A stretch of DNA of 64,000 nucleotides from Actinokineospora terrae. GTDB taxonomy: Bacteria; Actinomycetota; Actinomycetes; Mycobacteriales; Pseudonocardiaceae. The DNA lies in assembly GCF_900111175.1 (NCBI RefSeq), contig NZ_FOGI01000017.1, positions 62,001 through 126,000 on the forward strand, written 5' to 3'. The position numbers and the translations under genes were made by a program. Below the pieces are notes generated by a model. That model was not told the DNA's origin. It was given only the letters and a program-made list of their open reading frames with translations, and made no database searches. Below, one piece after another: positions 51,408 through 60,748 of the stretch; the first letter of the stretch is position 1, and every line of letters starts with the position of its first letter.

Positions 51408-52382
51408 TCACAACCAGCCGCGGCGGGCGGCGAGCAGGCCCGCCTGGAACCGGGTGTCGGCGCCGAGGGTGCTCATCATCTCCCCGATGCGGCGCACCAC
51501 GGTGCGCTGCGCGACGCCCAGCGCCCTGGCGATCGCCTGGTCCTTGAGCCCGGCGGCCATCAGCGACAGCACCTGCCGGTCGCGCTCGGACAGCGTCGCC
51601 GCCCGCTCGGCGGAGGCCTGCCCGCCGAGCACCGGCGCCGCCTGGTCCCACAGCGCCTCGAAGCACATCACCAGGCCCTCCACCAGCGGAGCGGCGTGCA
51701 CCAGCAGCCGGGTCCTGGTCTCGGCGGAGGCGAACGACACCGGCATCAGCGCCACCCGCCGGTCCACGATCATCATCTTCATCGGCGCCGACGCCAGCGT
51801 CCTGGCCTCCTCGCCCAGCTCGATGCAGGCCATCATCTGCGCGTAGTGGCCGGGCAGCGCCAGCGCCGGGCCGTGGTAGAGCGAGCGGTACCGCACGCCG
51901 CGGTCGAGCGCGATCAGCTCCTGGTCGTTCTGCACCGGGGTGCCGTGCAGGTACGGCGGCGCGTCGATGATCAGCACCTCCTCGCGGGCGCCGAGCTGCA
52001 TCTGCGCCAGCCGGTGCTGGATGACGTCGTTGCCCTCCAGGATCTCCACCAGGTTCGACTCGGCCGACGCGGGGGTCTCCCGCAGCCGCAGTGCCAGCTC
52101 CCGCGCCGCGGCGCGCAGCCCCTCCAGTTCCTGCTGCCTGCGCGACACCAGTGCCTCGATGGACACCTCGGGCGGCGCGACCACGTACCGCATGGGCCGC
52201 GCGAGCAGGGTCGTGACCAGCCCGGCGGCGGTGAGGGTGCGCAGGGCGCGGCGCACCGCGGGCAGCGGCAGCTCGGCCGAGTCGGCGATGTCCTGGGCGG
52301 TGCCGCGCGGGGTGGTGGCCAGCGCGAGGTACACCGCGTTGTCCGTCTCGCTGAGCCCGACCGGCCCCAACAGGTGCGCCAT
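51408..52382 (-). CDS. TrmB/LuxR hybrid transcriptional regulator
   Basis: A 324-residue regulator: N-terminal TrmB-type winged helix (GLSETDNAVYLALATTPRGT then AQDIADSAELPLPAVRRALR), a central phospholipase D-like sensor region (VLIIDAPPYLHGTPVQND, MKMMIVDRRVALMP), and a C-terminal LuxR HTH (LSERDRQVLSLMAAGLKDQA then IARALGVAQRTVVRRIGEMM). The arrangement is common in actinomycetes; effectors are unknown. It is divergent from a very short possible peptide gene at 52566. Confidence 0.9.
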   Translation of the reverse strand: MAHLLGPVGLSETDNAVYLALATTPRGTAQDIADSAELPLPAVRRALRTLTAAGLVTTLLARPMRYVVAPPEVSIEALVSRRQQELEGLRAAARELALRLRETPASAESNLVEILEGNDVIQHRLAQMQLGAREEVLIIDAPPYLHGTPVQNDQELIALDRGVRYRSLYHGPALALPGHYAQMMACIELGEEARTLASAPMKMMIVDRRVALMPVSFASAETRTRLLVHAAPLVEGLVMCFEALWDQAAPVLGGQASAERAATLSERDRQVLSLMAAGLKDQAIARALGVAQRTVVRRIGEMMSTLGADTRFQAGLLAARRGWL

Positions 52383-52565
52383 GGCGACACACTAGGCGCG
52401 GGCGCGTCACCATCACAGCCCCTCGCGGCCGGTGCTGTGAAAATCCACGCGTGTCCTGATCGCGCCGTTGTCCTGTTCGGCCCTCGCCCGCCGCCGGGAG
52501 CGGGGGCAGGCTGGCCGGTGCACACCTCCTCCGCAGTACCCGTCCCCGCTGGGAAGGATCCCGCC

Positions 52566-52622
52566 ATGTCCCGCGCCACCCGACGCCCCCGCACCCCGAG
52601 GCGGGCTTTCGCGTCCGCGTGA
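52566..52622 (+). CDS. possible 18-residue basic peptide
   Basis: An ATG with GGGAAGGA nine bases upstream opens MSRATRRPRTPRRAFASA, then TGA. It lies in the 279-bp gap between two regulator genes that face away from it on the left and toward it on the right. Six Arg and no acidic residue. No homology can be judged at this length; it may be fortuitous. Confidence 0.2.
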   Translation: MSRATRRPRTPRRAFASA

Positions 52623-52630
52623 TCCGGTCG

Positions 52631-52658
52631 CTGGGCTGTCCGGTCCCGGGCAGCCCAG
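52631..52658. terminator. hairpin downstream of the PucR gene
   Basis: CTGGGCTG (52631-52638) and CAGCCCAG (52651-52658) form a perfect 8-bp stem four bases after the PucR stop (minus strand). Confidence 0.55.
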
Positions 52659-52661
52659 TAA

Positions 52662-53792
52662 CTAGCGGGCCGGGAGCACGGCCCGACCGCGCAGGGCCAT
52701 CTCCAGCGCCAGCCGCCCCGCGGGGTCGATGAGCCGGTCGCCGAGCAGGTCGGTCAGCTGGTGCAGCCGGTAGCGCACGGTCTGCGGGTGGATGTCCAGT
52801 GCCGCGGCGACCTCGGCTGTCCCACCGGTGGTGCGCAGCCAGGCCAGCAGCGTCGCGGTGAGCCGCTCCCGCTGCCTGGGCGGCAGGCCCGCCAACGGCG
52901 CCAACTCCCGGTCGGCCAGCCGTGCCAGCAGGAACTCGTCGGCCAGCAGCAGCAACTCGGCCAGGTGGTCGGCGCACCGCAGGACACCGGTATCCGGGAG
53001 CACGCCCCGGCGGGCCAACCCCCACGCGCGACGAGCCAACGAGAGAGAGTCGTGCGCATCCGCGGTGCGCACAGTGGGGCCGACTACGACCAAGCCCTCG
53101 GCGGGCGGGAGGCTCTGGCCCGCGATCACCAGACAGGCCTGCGTGCCTTCGGTGTCCAGGAGCGCGTCGGTTGCCGCGGCCCACACCTCCACCGCTTCCG
53201 AACCCTCCGCCAGCACCACGGTCACCTCGTCGGGCAGCGGCCACTGCGCGGCGTTGGCGGTGTCGGCGATGTCCGCCGGTGGGTGTTCGGCGAGCAGGAG
53301 CCGCACGAGCGCCCGCCTGCGACCACGCACCGCGTCCAGGCCCTCGGCGGTGGCGTAACCCGCCATCGCGGTCGCGCACAACGCGTCGACGTGCGCGAAC
53401 ACCAGGTCGGCCAGGTCGAACAGCTCCGCGGTGGGCACGCCCGCGCCGCGGCCGAGTTCGCTGACGCGCCGCCACACCACCCGCGCGCCGACCCGCACCG
53501 CGGTCTGCAACGCGTCGAGCGTGCGGCCCTCGGCGTGCTCGACCCGCGCCGCGTACCGCAGGGCGGCCGCCCTCGTCGCGTGGTCGCCGTCCGGGCGCAC
53601 CACCGCGGCCACCGAGTCCAGCAGCACCTGCCCGACCCGCCCGCGCAGCGGACCCGCGTACTCCGGCACCGCGGCCTGGATCTCGGCGACGACCTCCGCG
53701 ACCAGCTCGGCCGGGCGGATCCGCCGCGCCACCTCCGCCGGGAGCGCCGCCCACAGCTCGGCGGGCCGTCCGGTGTCCGGCGTGCCTGCCAA
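52662..53792 (-). CDS. PucR/CdaR-family transcriptional regulator
   Basis: A 376-residue regulator with a GGDEF-like degenerate middle region and the typical PucR C-terminal HTH (LTATLLAWLRTTGGTAEVAA then ALDIHPQTVRYRLHQLTDLL with GDRLIDPAGRLALEMALR). It starts with TTG; GGGAGGTGG eight bases upstream makes this start credible. A clear -35/-10 pair (53827-53856) precedes it. It is divergent from the Mce operon across 264 bp, so it is the prime candidate to control that operon (inference). Confidence 0.88.
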   Translation of the reverse strand: MAGTPDTGRPAELWAALPAEVARRIRPAELVAEVVAEIQAAVPEYAGPLRGRVGQVLLDSVAAVVRPDGDHATRAAALRYAARVEHAEGRTLDALQTAVRVGARVVWRRVSELGRGAGVPTAELFDLADLVFAHVDALCATAMAGYATAEGLDAVRGRRRALVRLLLAEHPPADIADTANAAQWPLPDEVTVVLAEGSEAVEVWAAATDALLDTEGTQACLVIAGQSLPPAEGLVVVGPTVRTADAHDSLSLARRAWGLARRGVLPDTGVLRCADHLAELLLLADEFLLARLADRELAPLAGLPPRQRERLTATLLAWLRTTGGTAEVAAALDIHPQTVRYRLHQLTDLLGDRLIDPAGRLALEMALRGRAVLPAR

Positions 53793-53826
53793 GGTCCACC
53801 TCCCGCGGCGGGGTTGTGCTCGGCCG

Positions 53827-53856
53827 ACGATAAATTCGCCCTTCCGCCGGTGTCAA
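53827..53856 (-). promoter_or_regulatory. promoter of the PucR gene
   Basis: TTGACA (53856-53851) and TATCGT (53832-53827) on the minus strand, 18-bp spacer; a perfect -35. Confidence 0.6.
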
Positions 53857-53973
53857 TCACCGCCCCCGGTTCAGCGGATCGCGACAAACCCGCGGTTCTC
53901 GGATCCCGCGCACAAAGCCGGGACCCGGTTTTGCGCGTGCGGTGACAACAACCGCGACCGGCGAAACGCGTCG

Positions 53974-54003
53974 TTGTCCGCCGTGGTGACCCGCTGGTAA
54001 CGT
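53974..54003 (+). promoter_or_regulatory. probable promoter of the Mce operon
   Basis: TTGTCC (53974-53979) and TAACGT (53998-54003), 18-bp spacer, 53 bp before the first gene of the Mce run. Confidence 0.5.
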
Positions 54004-54056
54004 CCCCGGAACCGGCGCGGAAAGCGTTGCGGCACAACGGATCCGGGGTGGTGACG

Positions 54057-54833
54057 ATGACGCGGTCCGCAGTGGCGCGCCGGTGGGCGCTCGCCGCGGT
54101 GGCGGGGGTGGCCGGGCTGGTGGCGCACGTGGGCGTCGCCGATGGCGCCCCGGCGGTCATTCCCACGACGACAGCGGAATCGACCCCGCCCGCGCAAACC
54201 CCCGCCGCGGAGCCCGTCGAGGCCAAGCCTGTTGCACCAGCTGTCCCATCGGTGGACAAAGCAGCTGATCTGCCGTACAACTTCGACCTGACCGTCACCA
54301 CCCGGCTGGCGAAGCTCAACTCCGACGTGGTCATCGGCCCCGGTTCGTTCCGCTCGGTGATCGGTTTCCTGCCCGGCCCCGACGGTCGTCTCCCCTTGAC
54401 CGGCGACCTCGACCTCCCCCCGGCCAAGGCCGCCATGGTGGCCTTCCGGTTCATGCCGGTCACCAGCACCATCACCCTGACGCCCGCGGGCCAGGCGACC
54501 GGCAGCGCGGTGCTCACCATCGACGGCACCCCGAACGCCAACGCCGACATCGACGTCACGCTGCGGGTGGACCTACGGGTCTCGGCGGTGTTCCAGGACG
54601 GGCTGCCGCTGGCGGTGGGGGACGGGTGCCGCACGGTGAGCCCGCTGGAAATCCGGTTGCGCGGCAAGGTGCTGGTGGTCCCCGGCTCGGTCAGCACGCT
54701 CACCAGCACCGTCACCATCCCGCCGTTCACCGGCTGCGGCACCACCGAGGACCTCGACCCGCTGGTCACCGGCCTGGTCTCCGGCCCGGGCACCGGGCTG
54801 ACCAACCGGCTCGTCACCCGGCCGCCGGTCTAG
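54057..54833 (+). CDS. secreted protein heading the Mce operon
   Basis: A 258-residue exported protein. Signal peptide (RRWALAAVAGVAGLVAHVGV, cleavage near DGAPA), a Pro/Thr/Ala linker (about 40-75), then a beta-rich domain with LPYNFDLTVTTRLAKLNSDV and two Cys (about 195 and 236) likely paired. It resembles actinomycete secreted DUF6801-type beta proteins, but I am not sure of the family. It lies 37 bp upstream of the MceG-like ATPase gene in the same direction, so it is probably co-transcribed and may act with the transporter outside the membrane. The ATG is used; GTG two codons earlier is possible. Confidence 0.7.
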   Translation: MTRSAVARRWALAAVAGVAGLVAHVGVADGAPAVIPTTTAESTPPAQTPAAEPVEAKPVAPAVPSVDKAADLPYNFDLTVTTRLAKLNSDVVIGPGSFRSVIGFLPGPDGRLPLTGDLDLPPAKAAMVAFRFMPVTSTITLTPAGQATGSAVLTIDGTPNANADIDVTLRVDLRVSAVFQDGLPLAVGDGCRTVSPLEIRLRGKVLVVPGSVSTLTSTVTIPPFTGCGTTEDLDPLVTGLVSGPGTGLTNRLVTRPPV

Positions 54834-54870
54834 GGGGCGGGGATGGGCGTCGAGCCGAGCCGGAGGCGAG

Positions 54871-55953
54871 ATGGGCGTTGAGGTCGTGGTCGAGGGGTTG
54901 GGCAAGTCGTTCGGCACGCAGGCGATCTGGCGGGACGTGACGCTCACCCTGCCCGCCGGTGAGGTCAGCGTGCTGCTCGGGCCGTCCGGCACCGGCAAGT
55001 CGGTGTTCCTCAAGTGCCTCATCGGGTTGCTGCGCCCGGAGCGCGGCCGGGTGCTGATCAACGGGGTCGACCTGTGCACGTGCGCCGAGCGCGACACCTA
55101 CGAGATCCGCAAGCTGTTCGGCGTGCTGTTCCAGGACGGCGCCCTGTTCGGCTCGATGTCGGTCTACGACAACATCGCCTTCCCGCTGCGCGAGCACACC
55201 CGCAAGAGCGAGAAGGAGGTCAACCGGATCGTCATGTCCAAGGTGGACATGGTGGGGATGCTCGGCGCCGAGCGCAAGCTGCCCGGCGAGATCTCCGGCG
55301 GCATGCGCAAGCGGGCCGGGTTGGCCCGCGCGCTGGTGCTCGACCCGAGCATCATCCTGTGCGACGAGCCGGACTCCGGCCTCGACCCGGTCCGCACCGC
55401 GCTGCTGAGCCAGCTGCTCATCGACCTCAACGCCCAGCTCGACGCCACCATCCTGATCGTCACCCACAACATCACCGTCGCCCGCACCGTCCCGGACAAC
55501 CTTGGCATGCTCTTCCGCCGCGAACTGGTGCTGTTCGGCCCCCGCGAACTGCTGCTGACCAGCGACGTCCCGGTGGTGGCGCAATTGCTCAACGGCCGCA
55601 AGAACGGCCCGATCGGCATGTCCGAGGAGCGCGACACCGCCGAGGACCCCGCCCTCCCACCGGAAGATCCGGACAACGTCCGCGGCATCGTCCCCCAGCT
55701 CGAACCCACCCCCGGCCTCCCCCGCCGAGACGCCGTCCGCCGCCGCAAACTCCGCCTCATGCAGTCCCTGCACACCCTCCCCACCCCAGCCCGACAAGCA
55801 GTCCTCACCACCATGACCCCCACCGACCTGGACGACTACGACACCTGGCGCCGCCGCACCTCCGCCATCCCCATCGCCACCCGGAAAACCACCACCCCGA
55901 CAACCCGCGTCGAGGAACCGGCCCCCAGATCCCGTTGGTGGAGCAAGCGATGA
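54871..55953 (+). CDS. MceG/MlaF-type ABC transporter ATPase
   Basis: A 360-residue ATPase energising the Mce lipid importer. Walker A LLGPSGTGKSVFLK, Q-loop VLFQDGALFGSMSVYDNI, signature ISGGMRKRAGLARAL, Walker B IILCDEPDSGLDPVR, H-loop IVTHN. A C-terminal extension (about 245-360) rich in Pro, Thr and Arg is longer than in MlaF and typical for MceG. The ATGA at its end overlaps the first yrbE gene by four bases. MceG in mycobacteria is unlinked from the operons; here it is included, as in other mycelial actinomycetes. Confidence 0.94.
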   Translation: MGVEVVVEGLGKSFGTQAIWRDVTLTLPAGEVSVLLGPSGTGKSVFLKCLIGLLRPERGRVLINGVDLCTCAERDTYEIRKLFGVLFQDGALFGSMSVYDNIAFPLREHTRKSEKEVNRIVMSKVDMVGMLGAERKLPGEISGGMRKRAGLARALVLDPSIILCDEPDSGLDPVRTALLSQLLIDLNAQLDATILIVTHNITVARTVPDNLGMLFRRELVLFGPRELLLTSDVPVVAQLLNGRKNGPIGMSEERDTAEDPALPPEDPDNVRGIVPQLEPTPGLPRRDAVRRRKLRLMQSLHTLPTPARQAVLTTMTPTDLDDYDTWRRRTSAIPIATRKTTTPTTRVEEPAPRSRWWSKR

Positions 55954-56732
55954 CCGCTCCTGCCCGGGCGCTCACCGGCGTCCTGCGCGAGTTCGGTGCC
56001 CTCTTCTCGATGGCGCTGGACGTGGTCGTCGGGGTGTTCCGGAGGCCGGTGCGGGTCAGAGAAGTGGTGCAGCAGTTCTGGTTCATCGCCAGTGTCTCGA
56101 TCCTGCCCGCGGCGTTGGTGTCCATCCCGTTCGGTGCGGTGATCACGCTGCAGTTGGGGTCGTTGACCGCGCAGATCGGCGCGGACTCGTTCAACGGTGC
56201 CGCCAGCGTGCTCGCCGTCATCCAGCAGGCCAGTCCGATCGTCACCACGTTGGTGGTCGCGGGCGCGGGCGGGTCGGCGATCTGCGCGGATCTCGGGTCG
56301 CGCACCATCCGCGAGGAGATCGACGCCATGCGGGTCCTGGGGGTCTCGCCCGTCCACCGGCTCGTCGTCCCGCGGGTGGTGGCGGCGATGGCGGTCGCGG
56401 CGCTGCTCAACGGGATGGTCAGCGTCGTCGGGGTGTGCGGGGGCTATGTCTTCAACGTCGTGGTGCAGGACGGTACGCCCGGCGCGTTCCTGTCCAGCTT
56501 CTCCGCGCTCGCGCAGCTGCCGGACCTGTGGGTCGGCGAGCTCAAGGCGCTGGTGTTCGGGTTCCTCGCCGGGCTGGTCGCCGCCTACCGGGGCCTCAAC
56601 CCCAGGGGCGGGCCGAAGGGCGTCGGCGATGTCGTCAACCAGTCCGTGGTGATCACCTTCCTGCTGCTGTTCTTCGTGAACTTCGTGATCAGCGTGGTGT
56701 ACCTGCGGATCGTCCCGGCGAAGGGGGCCTGA
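55950..56732 (+). CDS. yrbEA: YrbE-family permease A of the Mce system
   Basis: A 260-residue MlaE/YrbE membrane protein with about five helices. Conserved TLQLGSLTAQIGADSFNGAA, GRT-type loop GSRTIREEIDAMRVLGVSPV and a C-terminal VVITFLLLFFVNFVISVVYL. It forms the transmembrane channel with the second YrbE subunit and couples to MceG through the EEIDAMRVLG coupling helix. Starts inside the mceG stop and overlaps the next gene by one base. Confidence 0.93.
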   Translation: MTAPARALTGVLREFGALFSMALDVVVGVFRRPVRVREVVQQFWFIASVSILPAALVSIPFGAVITLQLGSLTAQIGADSFNGAASVLAVIQQASPIVTTLVVAGAGGSAICADLGSRTIREEIDAMRVLGVSPVHRLVVPRVVAAMAVAALLNGMVSVVGVCGGYVFNVVVQDGTPGAFLSSFSALAQLPDLWVGELKALVFGFLAGLVAAYRGLNPRGGPKGVGDVVNQSVVITFLLLFFVNFVISVVYLRIVPAKGA

Positions 56733-57541
56733 TGATCACCAGGACCGCGGGCGCGCTGGAGCGGCTCGGTGACCAGCTCCGCTTCTCGTTGCGTGCGCTG
56801 GCGTGGGTGCCGTTCACGGTGACCCGCTACTCCCGCGAGGTCGTGCGGCTGCTGGCCGAGGTCAGCTTCGGCAGCGGCGCGCTCGCGGTCATCGGCGGCA
56901 CGATCGGCGTGATGGTCGGGCTGAGCGTGTTCACCGGCACCGTCGTCGGGCTGCAGGGCTTCTCCGCGCTCAACCAGATCGGCACCTCCGCCTTCGCCGG
57001 GTTCCTCTCCGCCTACTTCAACACCCGCGAGATCGCGCCGCTGGTGGCCGGGCTGGCGCTGTCGGCGACCGTGGGCTCCGGGTTCACCGCGCAGCTCGGC
57101 GCGATGCGGATCTCCGAGGAGATCGACGCGCTGGAGGTGATGGCCGTGCGGTCGATGCCGTACCTGGTGACCACCCGGATCGTCGCCGGGTTCGTGGCCG
57201 TCATCCCGCTCTACGTCATCGGCCTGCTCACCTCGTACCTCGCCGCCCGGGTCACCACCGTGGGCGTCTACGGCCAGTCGGCGGGCACCTACGACCACTA
57301 CTTCTCGCTGTTCCTGCCGCCGGAGGACGTCCTCTGGTCGTTCGTGAAGGTGCTCGTGTTCAGCGTCGCGATCATCCTGACCCACTGCTTCCACGGCTAC
57401 CGCGCCGCAGGCGGTCCGGCCGGAGTCGGTGTCGCGGTTGGACGGTCGGTGCGCACGGCCATCGTCGTCGTGTCCATCTTGGACTTCTTCCTCAGCCTCG
57501 CGATCTGGGGCGCCACCACGACCGTGCGGGTGGCGGGATGA
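56732..57541 (+). CDS. yrbEB: YrbE-family permease B of the Mce system
   Basis: A 269-residue MlaE/YrbE permease with TGTVVGLQGFSALNQIGTSA, the coupling segment RISEEIDALEVMAVRSMPYL and a C-terminal hydrophobic helix. It pairs with the preceding YrbE. The gene overlaps the first Mce gene by four bases (ATGA), keeping the whole run coupled. Confidence 0.93.
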   Translation: MITRTAGALERLGDQLRFSLRALAWVPFTVTRYSREVVRLLAEVSFGSGALAVIGGTIGVMVGLSVFTGTVVGLQGFSALNQIGTSAFAGFLSAYFNTREIAPLVAGLALSATVGSGFTAQLGAMRISEEIDALEVMAVRSMPYLVTTRIVAGFVAVIPLYVIGLLTSYLAARVTTVGVYGQSAGTYDHYFSLFLPPEDVLWSFVKVLVFSVAIILTHCFHGYRAAGGPAGVGVAVGRSVRTAIVVVSILDFFLSLAIWGATTTVRVAG

Positions 57542-58740
57542 GCCGCCGGGCCCGTGACCGGGCGCTCGGACTGGTCTTCGTCCTGCTGCTCGGCGCGCTC
57601 GGCTGGCTCGCGGTCGCGGTGTACGCCAAGCAGTTCACCTCCGCCGCCGTGGTGACGCTGCGCGTGGACCGGGTCGGCAGCCAGCTCAAGACGAACGCGG
57701 ACGTGAAGGTGCGCGGCGTGGTCGTGGGCGCGGTCCGGGCCGTGCGGACGACCGGGGACGGCGTGGTCGTGGAGTTGGCCATCGACGAGGACAAGCTGGC
57801 GCAGTTGCCCAGCAACAGCACCGCCCGGCTGCTGCCCAAGACCCTGTTCGGCCAGCGCTACGTCAGCCTGGTCCTGCCCGCGGAGCCCGCAAGACCGCTG
57901 GCGGACGGCGATGTCATCCGGCAGGACAAGACCGTCCGCGCGATCGAGGTCGAGAAGGCGTTGCGCGACCTGATGCCGGTGTTGCAGGCGGTCCAGCCGC
58001 AGAAGCTGTCGAGCACCCTCGGCGCGCTGTCGCAGGCGCTGGCGGGCCGCGGGAAGTCGTTGGGGGAGACGCTGGTCGGGCTCAACCAGTACCTCGACCG
58101 GCTCAACCCGATGCTGCCGCAGGTCCAGGCCGACATCACCCGCCTCGCCGACACCCTGGCCGTCTACGAGACCGCCGGACCGGACATCGTCGACCCCCTC
58201 AACGGCCTGACCACCACGACCAAGACCTTCGCCGAGCAGCGCGACAGCGTGGCCGCCCTGCTCGCCACCATGACCGACACGGCCACCGACGTCGAGGCCT
58301 TCGTGCGCGCGAACCGGACCAACCTCATCGGCCTGTCCGCCGCGGGCCGACCCACCCTGGAACTGCTGGCCCGCTACGCGCCCGAGTTCCCCTGCCTCAC
58401 CGAAGCGGCCGTCGCCCTCAAACCCAGGATCGACGCCGCGCTCGGCAAGGGCACCAACGAACCGGGCCTGCACGTCCGGCTCACCACCAAGCCCAGCCGC
58501 GGCCCGTACCAGCCGGGCCGCGACGCCCCCACCTACACGGCCACCGGCGGCCCCCGCTGCTTCACGGCCGGACTCAGCCAGGGCGGGTTCGTGCCCGCGG
58601 TGGCGAACTCACCGCAGGAGGGCCGGTTCATCGCGGAGCTCATCGCACCGGTCGAAGGGGTCAGTCCGAGCGAGGTCGGCGACTGGGGCGGGCTGCTCGT
58701 CGGGCCGTTGCTGCGCGGGGCGGAGGTGGAGCTGTCATGA
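57538..58740 (+). CDS. Mce protein 1 (MceA position)
   Basis: A 400-residue mammalian cell entry protein: one N-terminal membrane helix (LGLVFVLLLGALGWLAVAVY), the MCE/MlaD beta domain (about 38-115: SQLKTNADVKVRGVVVGAVR, LPKTLFGQRYVSL), a long helical needle (about 130-290) and a Cys-containing C-terminal domain (FPCL, PRCF). Six different Mce proteins form a hetero-hexameric tunnel that carries lipids or steroids across the envelope. First of six in the operon; stop overlaps the next start (ATGA). Confidence 0.93.
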   Translation: MSRRARDRALGLVFVLLLGALGWLAVAVYAKQFTSAAVVTLRVDRVGSQLKTNADVKVRGVVVGAVRAVRTTGDGVVVELAIDEDKLAQLPSNSTARLLPKTLFGQRYVSLVLPAEPARPLADGDVIRQDKTVRAIEVEKALRDLMPVLQAVQPQKLSSTLGALSQALAGRGKSLGETLVGLNQYLDRLNPMLPQVQADITRLADTLAVYETAGPDIVDPLNGLTTTTKTFAEQRDSVAALLATMTDTATDVEAFVRANRTNLIGLSAAGRPTLELLARYAPEFPCLTEAAVALKPRIDAALGKGTNEPGLHVRLTTKPSRGPYQPGRDAPTYTATGGPRCFTAGLSQGGFVPAVANSPQEGRFIAELIAPVEGVSPSEVGDWGGLLVGPLLRGAEVELS

Positions 58741-59759
58741 CGGAGAGCCTGCGCGGGCCGCTGGTCAAGGGTGCGATCTTCACGGTGGTGACCGCCCTGG
58801 CCACGGCGGTCCTGGGGATCACCATCGCCAACGGCGGCACCGGCGACACCGCGACCTACAGGGCCCGCTTCACCGACGTGACCTCCCTCAACGAGGGCGA
58901 CGACATCCGGATGGCCGGGGTGCGGGTCGGCCGGGTGCGCGACATCTCGGTGGTGGACCGCCGCTTCAGCGAGGTGGAGTTCGAAGTGGACCGCCGCTAC
59001 GCCCTCGCGCCCTCGGTGACCGCGACCGTCCGGTTCCGCAACCTCATCGGCCAGCGCTACATCGCCCTCGACCAGGGCGGTGAGTCCGGGCGGCTGGCCG
59101 AGGGCGTCACGATCCCCTTGGAACGGACCCGTCCCGCGCTCGACCTCACCGCCATGTTCAACGGCTTCAAGCCGCTGTTCCAGGCGCTGTCACCGGACGA
59201 GGTGAACAAGCTGTCCCTGGAGGTCGTCCAAGTGCTGCAAGGGGAAGGTGGCACGGTCGAGAACCTCTTGCGGCACATCGGTTCCCTGACCACGTCCTTG
59301 GCCGAGAAGGATGACGTGATCGGCCGGGTCATCGAGAACCTCAACACCGTGCTCGCCCAGGTCGACGCCAAGGACGACCAGCTGTCCACAGTGGTGCTCA
59401 CCGCCCAGCAGCTGGTCAGCGGGCTCGCCGCCGACGCGAAGCCGATCGGCGACGCGATCGACGGCATCGCCGCGCTCACCAACGCCACCGCCGGTCTGCT
59501 CGACCAGGGCCGCGAACCCCTGCGCCGCGACATCGACGCCCTCGGGTCGTTGTCGAAGACGCTGGCCGACAACACCCCCGCGTTCGAGCAGTTCCTCGAC
59601 CGGCTGCCCGTCAAGTACGAGGCCATCGGGCGGACCGCGTCCTACGGGTCCTGGCTCAACTTCTACCTCTGCTCGACCACCACCGACGCCGCGCCCGCCC
59701 CCGGCCAGACGCCGGGTGACCTCGGCATCCCGATCACCGACGCGAGGTGCCGCCCGTGA
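58737..59759 (+). CDS. Mce protein 2 (MceB position)
   Basis: A 340-residue Mce protein with an N-terminal helix (VKGAIFTVVTALATAVLGIT), the MCE domain (TSLNEGDDIRMAGVRVGRVR, VRFRNLIGQRYIAL) and a helical C-terminal half with regular hydrophobic heptads. A single Cys pair region near the end (YLCSTT, ARCRP) fits the family. Overlaps both neighbours by four bases (ATGA and GTGA). Confidence 0.93.
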   Translation: MTESLRGPLVKGAIFTVVTALATAVLGITIANGGTGDTATYRARFTDVTSLNEGDDIRMAGVRVGRVRDISVVDRRFSEVEFEVDRRYALAPSVTATVRFRNLIGQRYIALDQGGESGRLAEGVTIPLERTRPALDLTAMFNGFKPLFQALSPDEVNKLSLEVVQVLQGEGGTVENLLRHIGSLTTSLAEKDDVIGRVIENLNTVLAQVDAKDDQLSTVVLTAQQLVSGLAADAKPIGDAIDGIAALTNATAGLLDQGREPLRRDIDALGSLSKTLADNTPAFEQFLDRLPVKYEAIGRTASYGSWLNFYLCSTTTDAAPAPGQTPGDLGIPITDARCRP

Positions 59760-60748
59760 AGGCGTTCCAGGACCGCGACCCCGTCCGGATGGGCCTGGTC
59801 GGTGTGCTGCTGGTCGCGGTCACCGCGCTGGTGGTGCTGGGCTGGGAGCACCTGCCCGCGCTCGGCGGCACCACCTACCAGGCCCAGTTCCGCGAAGCCG
59901 TCGGGCTCAAGCCAGACGACGAGGTGCGGGTCGCGGGCGTGAAGGTCGGCGTGGTCACCTCGGTCGAGCTGACCGGCACCCACGTCACCGTCACCTTCCG
60001 GGCCAGGGACGTCTGGCTGGGCGACCGGACCGTGGCCGCCATCAAGATCAAGACGTTGCTGGGGCAGAAGAACCTGGCCCTCGACCCGCTCGGCACCACC
60101 GAGCTGGACCCGGACACCCCCATCCCGCTCGACCGGACCGTGACCGCCTACGACGTCAACGACGCGTTCGCCGACCTGGCCACGACCACCGGGCAGATCG
60201 ATACGGGTCTCCTGGCGGAGAGCTTGCGCACCCTGTCGCAGACCTTCGACGCCACCACCCCGCAGAGCGTCCGCACCGCCCTCGACGGGCTCTCGCGCCT
60301 GTCGCACACCATCTCCAGCCGCGACCAGGACCTCAAGCGGCTGCTGGAGAGCGCCAAGGGCGTCAGCACGACGCTGGCCGACCGCGGCGAGCAGTTCCAG
60401 GCGTTGATCACCGATGGTGACACGCTGCTCACCGAGTTCGCCCGCCGCCGTGACGCCATCAGCGGGCTGCTCACCGGGACCAGGGACCTGTCCCGGCAGC
60501 TCTCCGGGCTGGTCGCGGAGAACCAGGCGCAACTGGCACCCGCGTTGCGCCAGTTGGAGCGGGTCACGGAAGTGTTGCGCCGCAACCAGGACGACCTCGA
60601 CCGCAGCCTGCGCCTCGCCGGACCGTTCTACCGGCTCGTCGGCAACGCGGTCGGCAACGGGCACTGGATCGACAGCTACATCTGCGGCCTCATCCCGGTC
60701 GCCGACGGGTCGGCGGGCTGCGTCCCGCCCAAGGCAGGGGGGCGCTGA
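59756..60748 (+). CDS. Mce protein 3 (MceC position)
   Basis: A 330-residue Mce protein. The GTG at 59756 is chosen: it overlaps the upstream stop as GTGA, like its neighbours, and GAGGTG lies six bases before it; GTG at 59747 is an alternative adding three residues. N-terminal helix LVGVLLVAVTALVVLGW, MCE domain (LKPDDEVRVAGVKVGVV, IKTLLGQKNLAL), long coiled helices (about 150-290) and a final Cys pair (SYICGL, AGCVP). Confidence 0.92.
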   Translation: MKAFQDRDPVRMGLVGVLLVAVTALVVLGWEHLPALGGTTYQAQFREAVGLKPDDEVRVAGVKVGVVTSVELTGTHVTVTFRARDVWLGDRTVAAIKIKTLLGQKNLALDPLGTTELDPDTPIPLDRTVTAYDVNDAFADLATTTGQIDTGLLAESLRTLSQTFDATTPQSVRTALDGLSRLSHTISSRDQDLKRLLESAKGVSTTLADRGEQFQALITDGDTLLTEFARRRDAISGLLTGTRDLSRQLSGLVAENQAQLAPALRQLERVTEVLRRNQDDLDRSLRLAGPFYRLVGNAVGNGHWIDSYICGLIPVADGSAGCVPPKAGGR

